This document shows, in pieces, positions 34,566-42,881 of a stretch of 64,000 nucleotides of DNA (position 1 is its first letter; the number at the start of each line of letters is the position of its first letter). The notes beneath the pieces are model-generated. The model worked only from the letters and a program-made list of their open reading frames with translations, did not search any database and had not been told where the DNA came from. A program made the translations under genes and the position numbers. The stretch comes from Oceanihabitans sp. 2_MG-2023 (GTDB lineage Bacteria > Bacteroidota > Bacteroidia > Flavobacteriales > Flavobacteriaceae). Where the stretch lies: the NCBI RefSeq assembly GCF_030547245.1, contig NZ_JAUOQT010000001.1:682001-746000 (forward strand). Reading direction: 5' to 3'.

Positions 34566-35378
34566 ATGAAAATTTTAATAACTGGGGTTAGTGGTTTTGT
34601 TGGGAAAAATGTTTTTAAACATTTATCAGCTACTCATGAAGTTTATGGCGTTTCTAGAACCGATTTAGGATATAAAAACTGCCAAACATTAGACTTCTTG
34701 AACACCTTAGATGTTCAACAATATTTTAAAGAAAATCAGTTTGATGTAATTGTTAATTTGGTTAGTAGAATGGCTTCTGTAGAAACAGCAAAAGATATTA
34801 CGCTATTCACAGATAACTTAAAAATACAAACCAATATTATAAAGGCATTAGAAAACTATAATAAATGCACCTTTATAAACTTTTCTAGTTCTGCAGTGTA
34901 TCCTAATATTGATGGGGAGTTTCTAGAAGGAAGTACCATAGACCCTTCTTTTAATTCAGATTGTTTGTATGGCTTAGCAAAGTTTAATAGCGAAATTCTA
35001 TTTAAATTTTTATTTAATGAAAACATTAAATTAGTTAATTTAAGGGTTGGTTATGTGCATGGAGAAGGCATGAATAACACTAGAATACATAAAGTTTTTG
35101 AAAAAGAATTAGAAGAATCTAATACCATATCTGTTTATGGAAATGGAGAAAGAATAATTCCGCAAATTAGTATAACTAGTTTGGTTAACACTGTTAGCTC
35201 CTTTATTGAAAGCCCTATTGAAGGTGTTTATAACGTAGCCGACGAGAATATTTCGGTATACGATATAGCAAAAAATATTATAAAAATAAAAGGAAATAGT
35301 TCTAGCGAAATTATACGAGTAGATAAAGGTAATACGACTAAGTTTCAATTAAATTTGGATAAAATTAATAGTATCTAA
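34566..35378 (+). CDS. NAD(P)-dependent SDR epimerase/dehydratase-like protein
   Basis: A 270-residue extended SDR. The cofactor motif is TGVSGFVGKN (about 6-15), NLVSRMASVE follows at about 64-73, and the catalytic segment is YGLAKFNSE (Tyr and Lys of YxxxK about 137-141). IPQISITSLV and YNVADENISVYDIAKN form the substrate half. It is shorter than most sugar epimerases (around 310-340), so the C-terminal domain is reduced. It overlaps nothing and is one base after the ATP-grasp gene. It may make or modify a sugar specific to this cassette; the substrate is unknown. Confidence 0.82.
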   Translation: MKILITGVSGFVGKNVFKHLSATHEVYGVSRTDLGYKNCQTLDFLNTLDVQQYFKENQFDVIVNLVSRMASVETAKDITLFTDNLKIQTNIIKALENYNKCTFINFSSSAVYPNIDGEFLEGSTIDPSFNSDCLYGLAKFNSEILFKFLFNENIKLVNLRVGYVHGEGMNNTRIHKVFEKELEESNTISVYGNGERIIPQISITSLVNTVSSFIESPIEGVYNVADENISVYDIAKNIIKIKGNSSSEIIRVDKGNTTKFQLNLDKINSI

Positions 35379-35379
35379 A

Positions 35380-35928
35380 ATGTTTAAACACCTTAAATTT
35401 ATATTAACATATCCCAAAATAGGACCCGATATGTATTTTACACATTGGTTACTGTTTTTTAAACCATTTAGGGCGTTTTTTCAAAAATATAAAATCAAAC
35501 ATATAGCAGCAACTGCAGATGTTAGACCGTATTGTACTATATTAGGAACAGATAATGTAATCATTGGAGAAAGAGTTATTATACCTCCTTATACTTTATT
35601 ATCTAGCTTACCAGGAAACAAAGAGTCTATAATCACCATTGAAGACGATGTATTATTTGGACCCAATGTTTCTGTGTATAGTAGCACACATAAATTTGAT
35701 GATTTTAGTAAGCCAATAAAAGATCAAGGATATACTTGTAGTCCTGTATTATTAAAAAAAGGATGTTGGTTAGGTATCAATACAGTAATTTTACCAGGTG
35801 TAACTATAGGTAAGAATGCCGTTGTAGGAGCAAATTCGGTAGTAACCAAAGACATTCCAGACTTTGCAATTGCGGTAGGAGCTCCTGCTAAAGTTATTAA
35901 GTTTACAAATGAGAAAAATAAATTATGA
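35380..35928 (+). CDS. Left-handed beta-helix O-/N-acetyltransferase
   Basis: A 182-residue hexapeptide-repeat acyltransferase. Repeats run from about residue 45 to 165, with the maa/WcaF-like active region VSVYSSTHKFDD and the motif GCWLGINTVILPGVTIGKNAVVGANSVVTKDIP. The ending GAPAKVIK is standard. It may supply the N-acetylation step of the nonulosonic-acid pathway (LegH/PseH role) or O-acetylate the glycan. It overlaps neuB by four bases and follows the SDR by one, so it is part of the cassette transcript. Confidence 0.88.
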   Translation: MFKHLKFILTYPKIGPDMYFTHWLLFFKPFRAFFQKYKIKHIAATADVRPYCTILGTDNVIIGERVIIPPYTLLSSLPGNKESIITIEDDVLFGPNVSVYSSTHKFDDFSKPIKDQGYTCSPVLLKKGCWLGINTVILPGVTIGKNAVVGANSVVTKDIPDFAIAVGAPAKVIKFTNEKNKL

Positions 35929-36929
35929 AAAAAACAATTATTATAGCCGAAGCTGGTGTAAATCATAACGGAAATTTTGAATTAGCTAAAAAACTAATTG
36001 ATGCAGCAGCAGATGCAGGAGCAGATTATGTGAAATTTCAAACCTTTAAAGCAGAGAAAGTTATAAGTGTAAACGCAAAAAAGGCGGATTACCAAATTGA
36101 AAATACTGGAGACCAACAAGAATCACAATTAGAAATGGTGAAAAAATTGGAGTTATCACCAGCTATGCATGATGATTTAGTTGCTCATTGTGAGCAATAC
36201 AATGTGAAATTCTTATCTACAGCATTCGATTTAGATAGTATTGACTTATTATCGAAATATAAGTTAGATATATTTAAAATCCCATCGGGAGAAATTACCA
36301 ACTTACCTTATTTAGAAAAAATAGCAAAACTAAAATTCCCTTCCTATATTATGTCTACAGGTATGGCAAATATGGAAGAAGTAAATGACGCTGTACAAGT
36401 GCTTTTGAATCATGGAATACAAAAAGAAAAAATAACCATATTACACTGCAATACAGAGTATCCAACACCAATGATAGATGTTAACCTAAAAGCAATGAAC
36501 GCTATCAAAGAACGATTTGGAGTGTCTGTAGGTTATTCCGATCACACATTAGGAATCGAAATACCAATAGCAGCAGTAGCATTAGGTGCGCAGGTTATAG
36601 AGAAACATTTTACTTTAGATCGTGAGATGAAAGGGCCAGATCATAGAGCGTCTTTAGAACCTCAAGAATTAAAACAAATGGTAACATCCATACGCAATAT
36701 TGAAGTTGCCTTAGGAGACGGAGTTAAACAACCTTCCGATTCAGAAAAGAAAAATATTGTTATAGCTAGAAAAAGTATTATTGCTTTACAAGAAATAAAA
36801 GAAGGAGAGATTTTTACAGAACAAAACCTTACCGTAAAAAGACCAGGCTCTGGTATATCTCCAATGAAATGGTATGATGTTATAGGTACTAAAGCCTCTA
36901 AAAATTATCAACCAGACGATATAATTTAA
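35925..36929 (+). CDS. neuB: N-acetylneuraminate/legionaminate synthase
   Basis: Condenses phosphoenolpyruvate with a ManNAc-like six-carbon sugar to form the nine-carbon nonulosonic acid. The 334 residues comprise the NeuB TIM barrel (AEAGVNHNGNFELAKKLI, about 8-25), GYSDHTLGIEIP with the metal-binding His, and EKHFTLDREMKGPDHRASL. A C-terminal antifreeze-like SAF domain (about 280-334) includes ARKSIIALQEIKEGE and KRPGSGI. With LegB, LegC and NeuC in the cluster, legionaminate-type synthesis (LegI) is likelier than Neu5Ac. It overlaps the acetyltransferase gene. Confidence 0.94.
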   Translation: MKKTIIIAEAGVNHNGNFELAKKLIDAAADAGADYVKFQTFKAEKVISVNAKKADYQIENTGDQQESQLEMVKKLELSPAMHDDLVAHCEQYNVKFLSTAFDLDSIDLLSKYKLDIFKIPSGEITNLPYLEKIAKLKFPSYIMSTGMANMEEVNDAVQVLLNHGIQKEKITILHCNTEYPTPMIDVNLKAMNAIKERFGVSVGYSDHTLGIEIPIAAVALGAQVIEKHFTLDREMKGPDHRASLEPQELKQMVTSIRNIEVALGDGVKQPSDSEKKNIVIARKSIIALQEIKEGEIFTEQNLTVKRPGSGISPMKWYDVIGTKASKNYQPDDII

Positions 36930-36932
36930 TAC

Positions 36933-38084
36933 ATGAGAAAAATAGCAATAGTTACTGGCACTAGAGCAGAATATGGTTTGTTAAAACCATTAATTAGCAA
37001 AGTTAACCAAGACAAAAACTTAGAACTACAATTACTAGTTACAGGAATGCATTTGTCACCTGAGTTTGGTATGACCATTAATGAAATTGAAGATGATGGT
37101 TTTCCTGTTATTAAAAAAGCAGAAGTACTTTTATCTTCAGATACTGGTGTAGGAGTTATAAAATCGATGGGTTTAACCATGATTTCTTTTTCAGAAGCTC
37201 TAACAGAGTTAAAACCAGATATTGTTATTGTATTAGGAGACAGAACTGAAATATTTTCTGTTGTAATTTCTGCATATACTCTAGGGATACCTGTGTTTCA
37301 TATTTCTGGAGGAGAAACCACAGAAGGTGCTTATGATGAGGGTATTCGTCATGCCATTACCAAAATGAGTTATTTACACTTTACCTCTACCGCTTTATAC
37401 CAAAAACGAGTAATACAACTTGGAGAATCTCCAGATCGTGTTTTTAATGTTGGAGCTATAGGAATTGATAGTATTAAAAGTTTAAAATTATTAAATAAAC
37501 AAGAGTTCGAAAAATCTATTGATTTTAAACTATACAAAAAGAGCGTTTTAATTACTTTTCATCCAGTAACTTTAGAAAACGTAACAGCTAAATCTCAATT
37601 TAGTGAGCTTTTAAAAGCGTTAGACACTTTAGAAGACACCAGTTTAATTTTTACTAAGCCTAATTCAGATAAGGATGGAAGAATAATTATAAACATGATT
37701 GATGATTATGTGAGTAAAAACAATGAAAAAGCGATAGCTTTTATATCTTTAGGGCAATTAAGATATCTGTCTGCAATTAAACATGTAGATGTTGTTGTAG
37801 GTAATTCATCAAGCGGTATTACAGAAGTTCCCGTCTTTAAAAAACCAACAATAAATATTGGAGACAGGCAAAAAGGACGTTTAATGCCAGAAAGTGTAAT
37901 TAATTGTATGCCAAATCAATTAGATATTGAAAAAGCGATGGAGCAATCGTTAAGTTCTAATTTTATGGAACAAATTCAAAATCAAGAAAATCCTTATGGT
38001 AATGGAGATACCGCAGAACAAATTATGGAGATTCTTAAAAAAACGAATATAAAGAGTATTAAAAAATCGTTTTACGATTTATAA
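36933..38084 (+). CDS. neuC: Hydrolysing nucleotide-sugar 2-epimerase NeuC/LegG
   Basis: Releases the nucleotide and epimerises C2 to give the six-carbon precursor of the nonulosonic acid. The 383 residues start TGTRAEYGLLKPLI (about 8-21), which separates it from WecB. VLGDRTEIF, HISGGETTEGAYDEGIRHAITKMS and the late VVGNSSSGITEVP are characteristic of NeuC. DRQKGR is also present. It starts three bases after neuB. In a LegB/LegC context it should act on the 2,4-diacetamido-6-deoxy nucleotide sugar (LegG). Confidence 0.93.
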   Translation: MRKIAIVTGTRAEYGLLKPLISKVNQDKNLELQLLVTGMHLSPEFGMTINEIEDDGFPVIKKAEVLLSSDTGVGVIKSMGLTMISFSEALTELKPDIVIVLGDRTEIFSVVISAYTLGIPVFHISGGETTEGAYDEGIRHAITKMSYLHFTSTALYQKRVIQLGESPDRVFNVGAIGIDSIKSLKLLNKQEFEKSIDFKLYKKSVLITFHPVTLENVTAKSQFSELLKALDTLEDTSLIFTKPNSDKDGRIIINMIDDYVSKNNEKAIAFISLGQLRYLSAIKHVDVVVGNSSSGITEVPVFKKPTINIGDRQKGRLMPESVINCMPNQLDIEKAMEQSLSSNFMEQIQNQENPYGNGDTAEQIMEILKKTNIKSIKKSFYDL

Positions 38085-38109
38085 TAAAGTAGATATACAA
38101 AATATTTTT

Positions 38110-39156
38110 ATGAGACAGTTTATACACCATTTATTACCGGCTAAAAGTACCATAAAAGAAGCTTTAGTTAAATTAAATGAACTAGGCTTTGATGCTATTT
38201 TATTTGTTGTTGATAAAGACAACAAATTAATAGGTTCGTTAACCGATGGAGACATACGTAGAGGTTTAATTACCGGTATTACTATAGAACATAATGTTTT
38301 AGATGTTATACAAGATAATCCGCGATTTGTTCGTAAAGGAGAATCTAATCTTAAAAAAATAATTGAATATAGAGAAGGTAATTTTAAAATTATTCCAGTT
38401 CTAGATAAAGACAATATAATTGTTAACGTTATTAACTTCCGCTTCTTTAAATCATATTTACCAATAGACGCTGTAGTAATGGCTGGTGGTCGCGGACAAA
38501 GATTACGTCCACTAACAGATAATACACCAAAACCATTACTTAAAATTGGAGACAAACCTATTATTGAACATAATATTGATAGACTAGTATCTTATGGTGT
38601 TGATGATTTTTGGTTGTCTGTTCGCTATTTAGGAGAGCAATTAGAAGATTATTTTAAAGACGGTTCCCAAAAAAATATTAAAACAGATTACATCTGGGAA
38701 ACAGAACCACTTGGTACTATTGGTGCTATTTCTAAGGTTGATAATTTTCAGCATGATTATATTTTAGTAACCAATTCTGATATATTAACGAATCTAGATT
38801 ACGAAGATTTTTTCTTAAGTTTTCTTGAATCTGGAGCAGATTTATCTGTAGTTACCATTCCTTACGACGTGAAAATTCCATACGCTGTTTTAGAAACCAA
38901 TAACAATGAAGTGTTAAGTTTTAAAGAAAAACCTACATACACGTATTATTCTAACGGCGGAATTTATCTAATGAAAAAAGAAGTGCTAGATTTAATACCT
39001 AAGAATGCCTTTTTTAATGCAACCGATTTAATGGAAGCTTTAATCGATAAAAACTTTAAAGTACATTCTTATCCATTAAGAGGGTATTGGTTAGATATAG
39101 GAAAACACGAGGATTTTAAACAAGCTCAAGAAGATATTCAACACATAAAATTTTAA
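38110..39156 (+). CDS. CBS-domain nucleotidyltransferase, PtmE-like
   Basis: A 348-residue fusion of two CBS motifs (about residues 10-118) and a sugar-1-phosphate nucleotidyltransferase domain. The CBS part includes IKEALVKLNELGFDAILFVVD and GSLTDGDIRRGLI; the transferase part starts at about residue 122 with VMAGGRGQRLRPLT. This layout matches Campylobacter PtmE, which makes GDP-glucosamine for legionaminic acid. Its presence hints that the pathway here runs on GDP- rather than UDP-linked sugars. The CBS pair may sense an adenine nucleotide. It lies between neuC and a second neuB-like gene, 25 bases after neuC. Confidence 0.85.
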   Translation: MRQFIHHLLPAKSTIKEALVKLNELGFDAILFVVDKDNKLIGSLTDGDIRRGLITGITIEHNVLDVIQDNPRFVRKGESNLKKIIEYREGNFKIIPVLDKDNIIVNVINFRFFKSYLPIDAVVMAGGRGQRLRPLTDNTPKPLLKIGDKPIIEHNIDRLVSYGVDDFWLSVRYLGEQLEDYFKDGSQKNIKTDYIWETEPLGTIGAISKVDNFQHDYILVTNSDILTNLDYEDFFLSFLESGADLSVVTIPYDVKIPYAVLETNNNEVLSFKEKPTYTYYSNGGIYLMKKEVLDLIPKNAFFNATDLMEALIDKNFKVHSYPLRGYWLDIGKHEDFKQAQEDIQHIKF

Positions 39157-39157
39157 T

Positions 39158-40219
39158 ATGCTACCAGTTAATAAACCCTATTTAATAGGAGAAACAGCTC
39201 TTCACCATCAAGGAGATAAAGATTTTTTATACAAACTAATTGATTTGGGAGCAGAGGCTCGAGTAGATGCTATTAAATTTCATGTGTTATTAAATATAGA
39301 CGATTATTTTGTTAAAAACCATGAGGCCTATAGTATTGTAAAAGATTGGGGTTTAACAAAAGAGGAGTGGACTAAGGCTATTCATTATAATGAAAGCAAA
39401 GGCTTAGATGCTGTTGTTTTATGTAATGATCCGCAATCTGTAGATTTTGTTATAGAATATTCTGGAGATTCCATTAAAGCTATTGAGTTGCATGCTACTG
39501 GATTAAACGATTATTTGTTGCTTCAAAAAGCAGCAAAGTTTAACGGGACTGTAATATTAGGGGTTGGTGGATCTTCTCTTGATGAAATATCCTATGCTAT
39601 CGATATATTAAATGAATTAGGGCAAAATGATATTTTTCTAATGTATGGGTTTCAAAATTATCCAACACGCTACGAAGATATTAACCTGAAGAAAATGATT
39701 AAGCTCAAAGATCTTTTTGATTTGCCAGTTGGCTATGCAGATCATACAGACCCTTTAAATGAATATAACGAAGTGATTTCTACCTTAGGTATAAGCATGG
39801 GTATAAACGTTTGCGAAAAACACTTTACACATGCTGTAGGTGAAAAGCGAATAGACGGCCAAGCAGCAATAAGTGTAGAGCAACTTAAAAAAGTTAGGTT
39901 ACTTATGGATATTATTACTACTAGTGTTGGTACTGGTAGTTTGAAAATGTCGGATGGCGAATTAAGTTATGGTAATACAGGCCCAATGAAAAAGGCCATA
40001 GTTGCAGAAATAAACATTAAAAAAGGAGACATTATAACCTTAGATAAAATAGGCTTTAAACGTACAAATGAAAGCACTTACATGCTGCAATACTTTTTAC
40101 CTAAACTAATAGGTTTAAAAGCAAATAAAGATATTAATATAGACGAATTTATAGATTTTTCTAACGTGTCTTACGAGTTTAAAAAAGCAGATAGCAGTCA
40201 ATTTAATGCTAATAAATAA
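39158..40219 (+). CDS. Divergent second NeuB-family synthase
   Basis: A 353-residue protein with the NeuB barrel and a C-terminal SAF-like domain, clearly different from the neuB at 35925. Shared elements are the opening LIGETALHHQGD (versus AEAGVNHNG), GYADHTDP with the metal-binding His-Thr, CEKHFTHAVGEKRIDGQAAIS and a SAF start MKKAIVAEINIKKGDIIT. The usual GPDHRASLEP stretch is replaced. It may use a different sugar acceptor, or have lost synthase activity. It begins one base after the PtmE-like gene and overlaps the next lipoprotein gene by 14. Confidence 0.85.
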   Translation: MLPVNKPYLIGETALHHQGDKDFLYKLIDLGAEARVDAIKFHVLLNIDDYFVKNHEAYSIVKDWGLTKEEWTKAIHYNESKGLDAVVLCNDPQSVDFVIEYSGDSIKAIELHATGLNDYLLLQKAAKFNGTVILGVGGSSLDEISYAIDILNELGQNDIFLMYGFQNYPTRYEDINLKKMIKLKDLFDLPVGYADHTDPLNEYNEVISTLGISMGINVCEKHFTHAVGEKRIDGQAAISVEQLKKVRLLMDIITTSVGTGSLKMSDGELSYGNTGPMKKAIVAEINIKKGDIITLDKIGFKRTNESTYMLQYFLPKLIGLKANKDINIDEFIDFSNVSYEFKKADSSQFNANK

Positions 40220-41576
40220 AATAATTATCTTAAGTTTTGTATTGTTGTTCTTTTCTTGCCAAGAAAAAGAGACACAATTAGGAGTTAAAGTTTCTAGTCA
40301 TTTTAATAATGCAGATGCTACTATAATACAATGTTCCGATCAATATTATGATAATTCTGCTACCTATAACAAAAGTAGACAATACAGCGCTGTAGTTGCT
40401 GAGTTTGAATCTTTAAAGCATAATATTCCTATTCATGTTTTTGAAGAAAAAGTGGAACGAGGTCTTAAAGAGTTTCTAGAAATGGGAAGGGGTGGTGTGA
40501 GTGCATATTATCCATCATGTTCCGAAAACTATAGAGCCTCCCTACTAGATTCTATACTAGATAATTTAAAGCTTGTTAATAACAGAAGACCTACAACGTT
40601 AGCTTATGGCTGTGGGAAAAACTATTATTATGACAGTTTGCCAAATTATATCTTAGGGGCTAGAAATAGTTCTCTACTCCCAGTATACGCTTTAAAAGAA
40701 GGAGTTGGTATTTGTACATATTATGGTAAAGATGCAGGAAATCCATCGATATACCCTGTAGGCGACTTCTCTTTTTTACGAAACAGACCAAGCGCATCTA
40801 AAAGCTGGGCTAATGTTATTTCTGATGGGTTATCTGAAAAAGAATCGCTAAGCTTCATTAAAAAGGAAGTTAAAAAAACAATAACTAATAAAGGTTTTTA
40901 TTTAGATTTTATGCATTGGCATATAAATGAAATTAAAGGGAAGAATGCACAACAATTTATTCCAAAATTATTTAAAACATTAAATGAAGCTATTGGTTCT
41001 AGTTATATTGCTAAGGTAGATTATAACGAAGCTTTGGAGTACCTTTACGGTAAACAAACCATAGATTCCGTCTCTCTATTTGAAAATAAAGATGCATACA
41101 TAATGCGTGTTTATATTAATAGAAAGAAAAAAGAGATTGATTATAATGTAATTAGAACACCAATCTCTTTTGAGACAGAAATAAAGACTACAGAAAGTTC
41201 TTTAATGGAGTTTTGGGGTAACAATATTCAATCTGTAACAAAAGTTAAAGACAAAATAATATTTAATGCATTAATAGACTATACTAAAAAACTAAATAAA
41301 TTTATCATTTATAAACAAGCAAACAAACAAACAATTTTTTTACCTTTAGAGTATGAAGTCTCTTTTAACGATAGTATTATACAATCTAACTATCCAATTA
41401 AGATCTCCTATTTTAAAAAGGAAAAGAGAAATGAAGACTATAAAGTAGAAATTGTGGATAGAAGTTTAAAGTTTAAAAAAGAACATGCTTTGCGTTTTGA
41501 TAGAAATAATATAAAGTATAATTATTATGCTGGTGTTATCAATAAATTAGGCGAAAGTAAATTGATTAAAATTTAA
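40206..41576 (+). CDS. Unidentified lipoprotein in the nonulosonic-acid cassette
   Basis: A 456-residue lipoprotein (MLINKIIILSFVLLFFSC, Cys18). I do not recognise a named family. The mature N-terminal two thirds contain regularly placed Asp, His and Tyr (CSDQYYDNSATYNKSRQYS near 39-57, RRPTTLAYGCGKNYYYD near 125-141 and FYLDFMHWHINE near 236-247). This gives a faint resemblance to polysaccharide-deacetylase-type folds. The last ~120 residues look like a beta domain. It overlaps the second neuB-like gene and is followed after four bases by the cytidylyltransferase gene. Deacetylase activity is a guess. Confidence 0.7.
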   Translation: MLINKIIILSFVLLFFSCQEKETQLGVKVSSHFNNADATIIQCSDQYYDNSATYNKSRQYSAVVAEFESLKHNIPIHVFEEKVERGLKEFLEMGRGGVSAYYPSCSENYRASLLDSILDNLKLVNNRRPTTLAYGCGKNYYYDSLPNYILGARNSSLLPVYALKEGVGICTYYGKDAGNPSIYPVGDFSFLRNRPSASKSWANVISDGLSEKESLSFIKKEVKKTITNKGFYLDFMHWHINEIKGKNAQQFIPKLFKTLNEAIGSSYIAKVDYNEALEYLYGKQTIDSVSLFENKDAYIMRVYINRKKKEIDYNVIRTPISFETEIKTTESSLMEFWGNNIQSVTKVKDKIIFNALIDYTKKLNKFIIYKQANKQTIFLPLEYEVSFNDSIIQSNYPIKISYFKKEKRNEDYKVEIVDRSLKFKKEHALRFDRNNIKYNYYAGVINKLGESKLIKI

Positions 41577-41580
41577 TAAA

Positions 41581-42414
41581 ATGAAATTAGGTAATTTTAT
41601 AACAGCAAGATTAAAAAGTAGTAGACTAAAACGAAAAATCCTATTGCCATTAAATGGTAACACCGTTTTAGACCACGTAATTAATCGTTGCAAAGAAACT
41701 AATGCAATTGATGATGTCGTTTTGTGCACTTCCACAAACCCACAAGATGCAGAACTATTTGATTACGCTTTAAAACACCAAATTAAGTTTTATGCGGGAT
41801 CTGAAGACGATGTATTAAAACGCTTACTAGATGCTGCCAAATATTACAATTTTGATGCATTTGTAAGTATTACTGCAGACAATCCATTACACTCTATTTT
41901 CGTGTCTAATCAAATAGTGGATTGGGTAAAAAAAGAAGATTTAGATTTTGTGTTTACTACAGGTTTACCAATTGGTTTAACACCTTATTTTATTAATACA
42001 AAAGCTTTAGAAATTGCTGTTGCAATGAAAGAGCAAGCAGATACAGAAATCTGGGGACCTTTTGTAAATAGACCAGACTTTTTTAAGATTGGATACCTTC
42101 ATATAGAAACAGATTTATTTTCTGAAGACGTGAGATTAACTTGTGATTATGTAGAAGATTATAATGTAATAACAGAGATTTATAGTAAGTTTCCTCAACA
42201 TCATAATCCAAGTATTTTTGAAGTATCAAAGTTAATAAAAGAAGGGCAAATTAGCCTCTCTAATACCAATGTAATACAAGCAGCTGTACCTTTAGAAACC
42301 ATTGAAAAGATAAAGAAAACTTTTGATACACATATGGATCATGGAAAAGTTGTCGCACAAAAAATTGGGTACCATTTTGCACCAAGTGAACATAAATTAA
42401 CTATAAAAATATAA
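41581..42414 (+). CDS. SpsF/NeuA-type cytidylyltransferase
   Basis: A 277-residue GT-A-fold nucleotidyltransferase of the SpsF/KdsB/NeuA group. It has FITARLKSSRLKRKIL (about 5-20; an arginine-rich loop as in CMP-Kdo/CMP-Neu synthetases), then VLDHVINRC, VLCTSTNPQDAELFDYA and FVSITADNPL. DVRLTCDYVEDYNVI follows. It most likely activates the nonulosonic acid to its CMP form. It is not an obvious NeuA, so the CMP-synthetase role is contextual: neuB and neuC lie upstream and no other candidate is seen. Confidence 0.8.
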   Translation: MKLGNFITARLKSSRLKRKILLPLNGNTVLDHVINRCKETNAIDDVVLCTSTNPQDAELFDYALKHQIKFYAGSEDDVLKRLLDAAKYYNFDAFVSITADNPLHSIFVSNQIVDWVKKEDLDFVFTTGLPIGLTPYFINTKALEIAVAMKEQADTEIWGPFVNRPDFFKIGYLHIETDLFSEDVRLTCDYVEDYNVITEIYSKFPQHHNPSIFEVSKLIKEGQISLSNTNVIQAAVPLETIEKIKKTFDTHMDHGKVVAQKIGYHFAPSEHKLTIKI

Positions 42415-42419
42415 TTTAC

Positions 42420-42875
42420 ATGATATTTGATTCTTTAGATAATGCCGCATTTTATCACCAATTAAGTCCACATATAAAAAAAGGACTGGAATTTTTAGTT
42501 AACACCAAAAATTTACAAGATTTACCAGTGGGTAGAGTAGAAATAGATGGCGATAATGTATTTGCCTTAGTTCAAGAATATGACACCAAAGCATTTAATG
42601 TGGATATGTGGGAAGCGCATAAAAAATACTTCGACATTCAATTCATAGTTTCTGGTAGCGAAGCGATAAAAGTTTCTAGAATAGAGGATATGACACCAAA
42701 CACAAAGTATCATGCCGATGGCGATTACTGGCTTTTTAGTGGAGAAGGTAATGCCTTAAAAATTATAGAAAATCAATTTGCAATTTTATCTCCAGAAGAT
42801 ATTCATCAACCAGCAATAACATTAGGCGATACGACTCAAAAAATAAAAAAAATTGTTGTTAAGGCTTTGATATAA
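42420..42875 (+). CDS. YhcH/YjgK/YiaL family protein (NanQ-like)
   Basis: A 151-residue cupin-like protein of the YhcH/YjgK/YiaL family. Conserved metal-site residues are visible in WEAHKKYFDIQFIVSGSE (about 58-75) and ILSPEDIHQPAI (about 122-133). E. coli YhcH (NanQ) is reported as a sialate anomerase. Finding it in a biosynthetic rather than a catabolic cluster suggests it speeds anomer interconversion of the nonulosonic acid before CMP activation. It follows the cytidylyltransferase gene by five bases, which supports a functional link. Confidence 0.88.
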   Translation: MIFDSLDNAAFYHQLSPHIKKGLEFLVNTKNLQDLPVGRVEIDGDNVFALVQEYDTKAFNVDMWEAHKKYFDIQFIVSGSEAIKVSRIEDMTPNTKYHADGDYWLFSGEGNALKIIENQFAILSPEDIHQPAITLGDTTQKIKKIVVKALI

Positions 42876-42881
42876 TTAAAT

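Noticed and set aside
41581-42414. Annotating this gene as neuA
   Set aside because: Motifs fit the wider SpsF/KdsB/NeuA group but not NeuA specifically, so no symbol is given.
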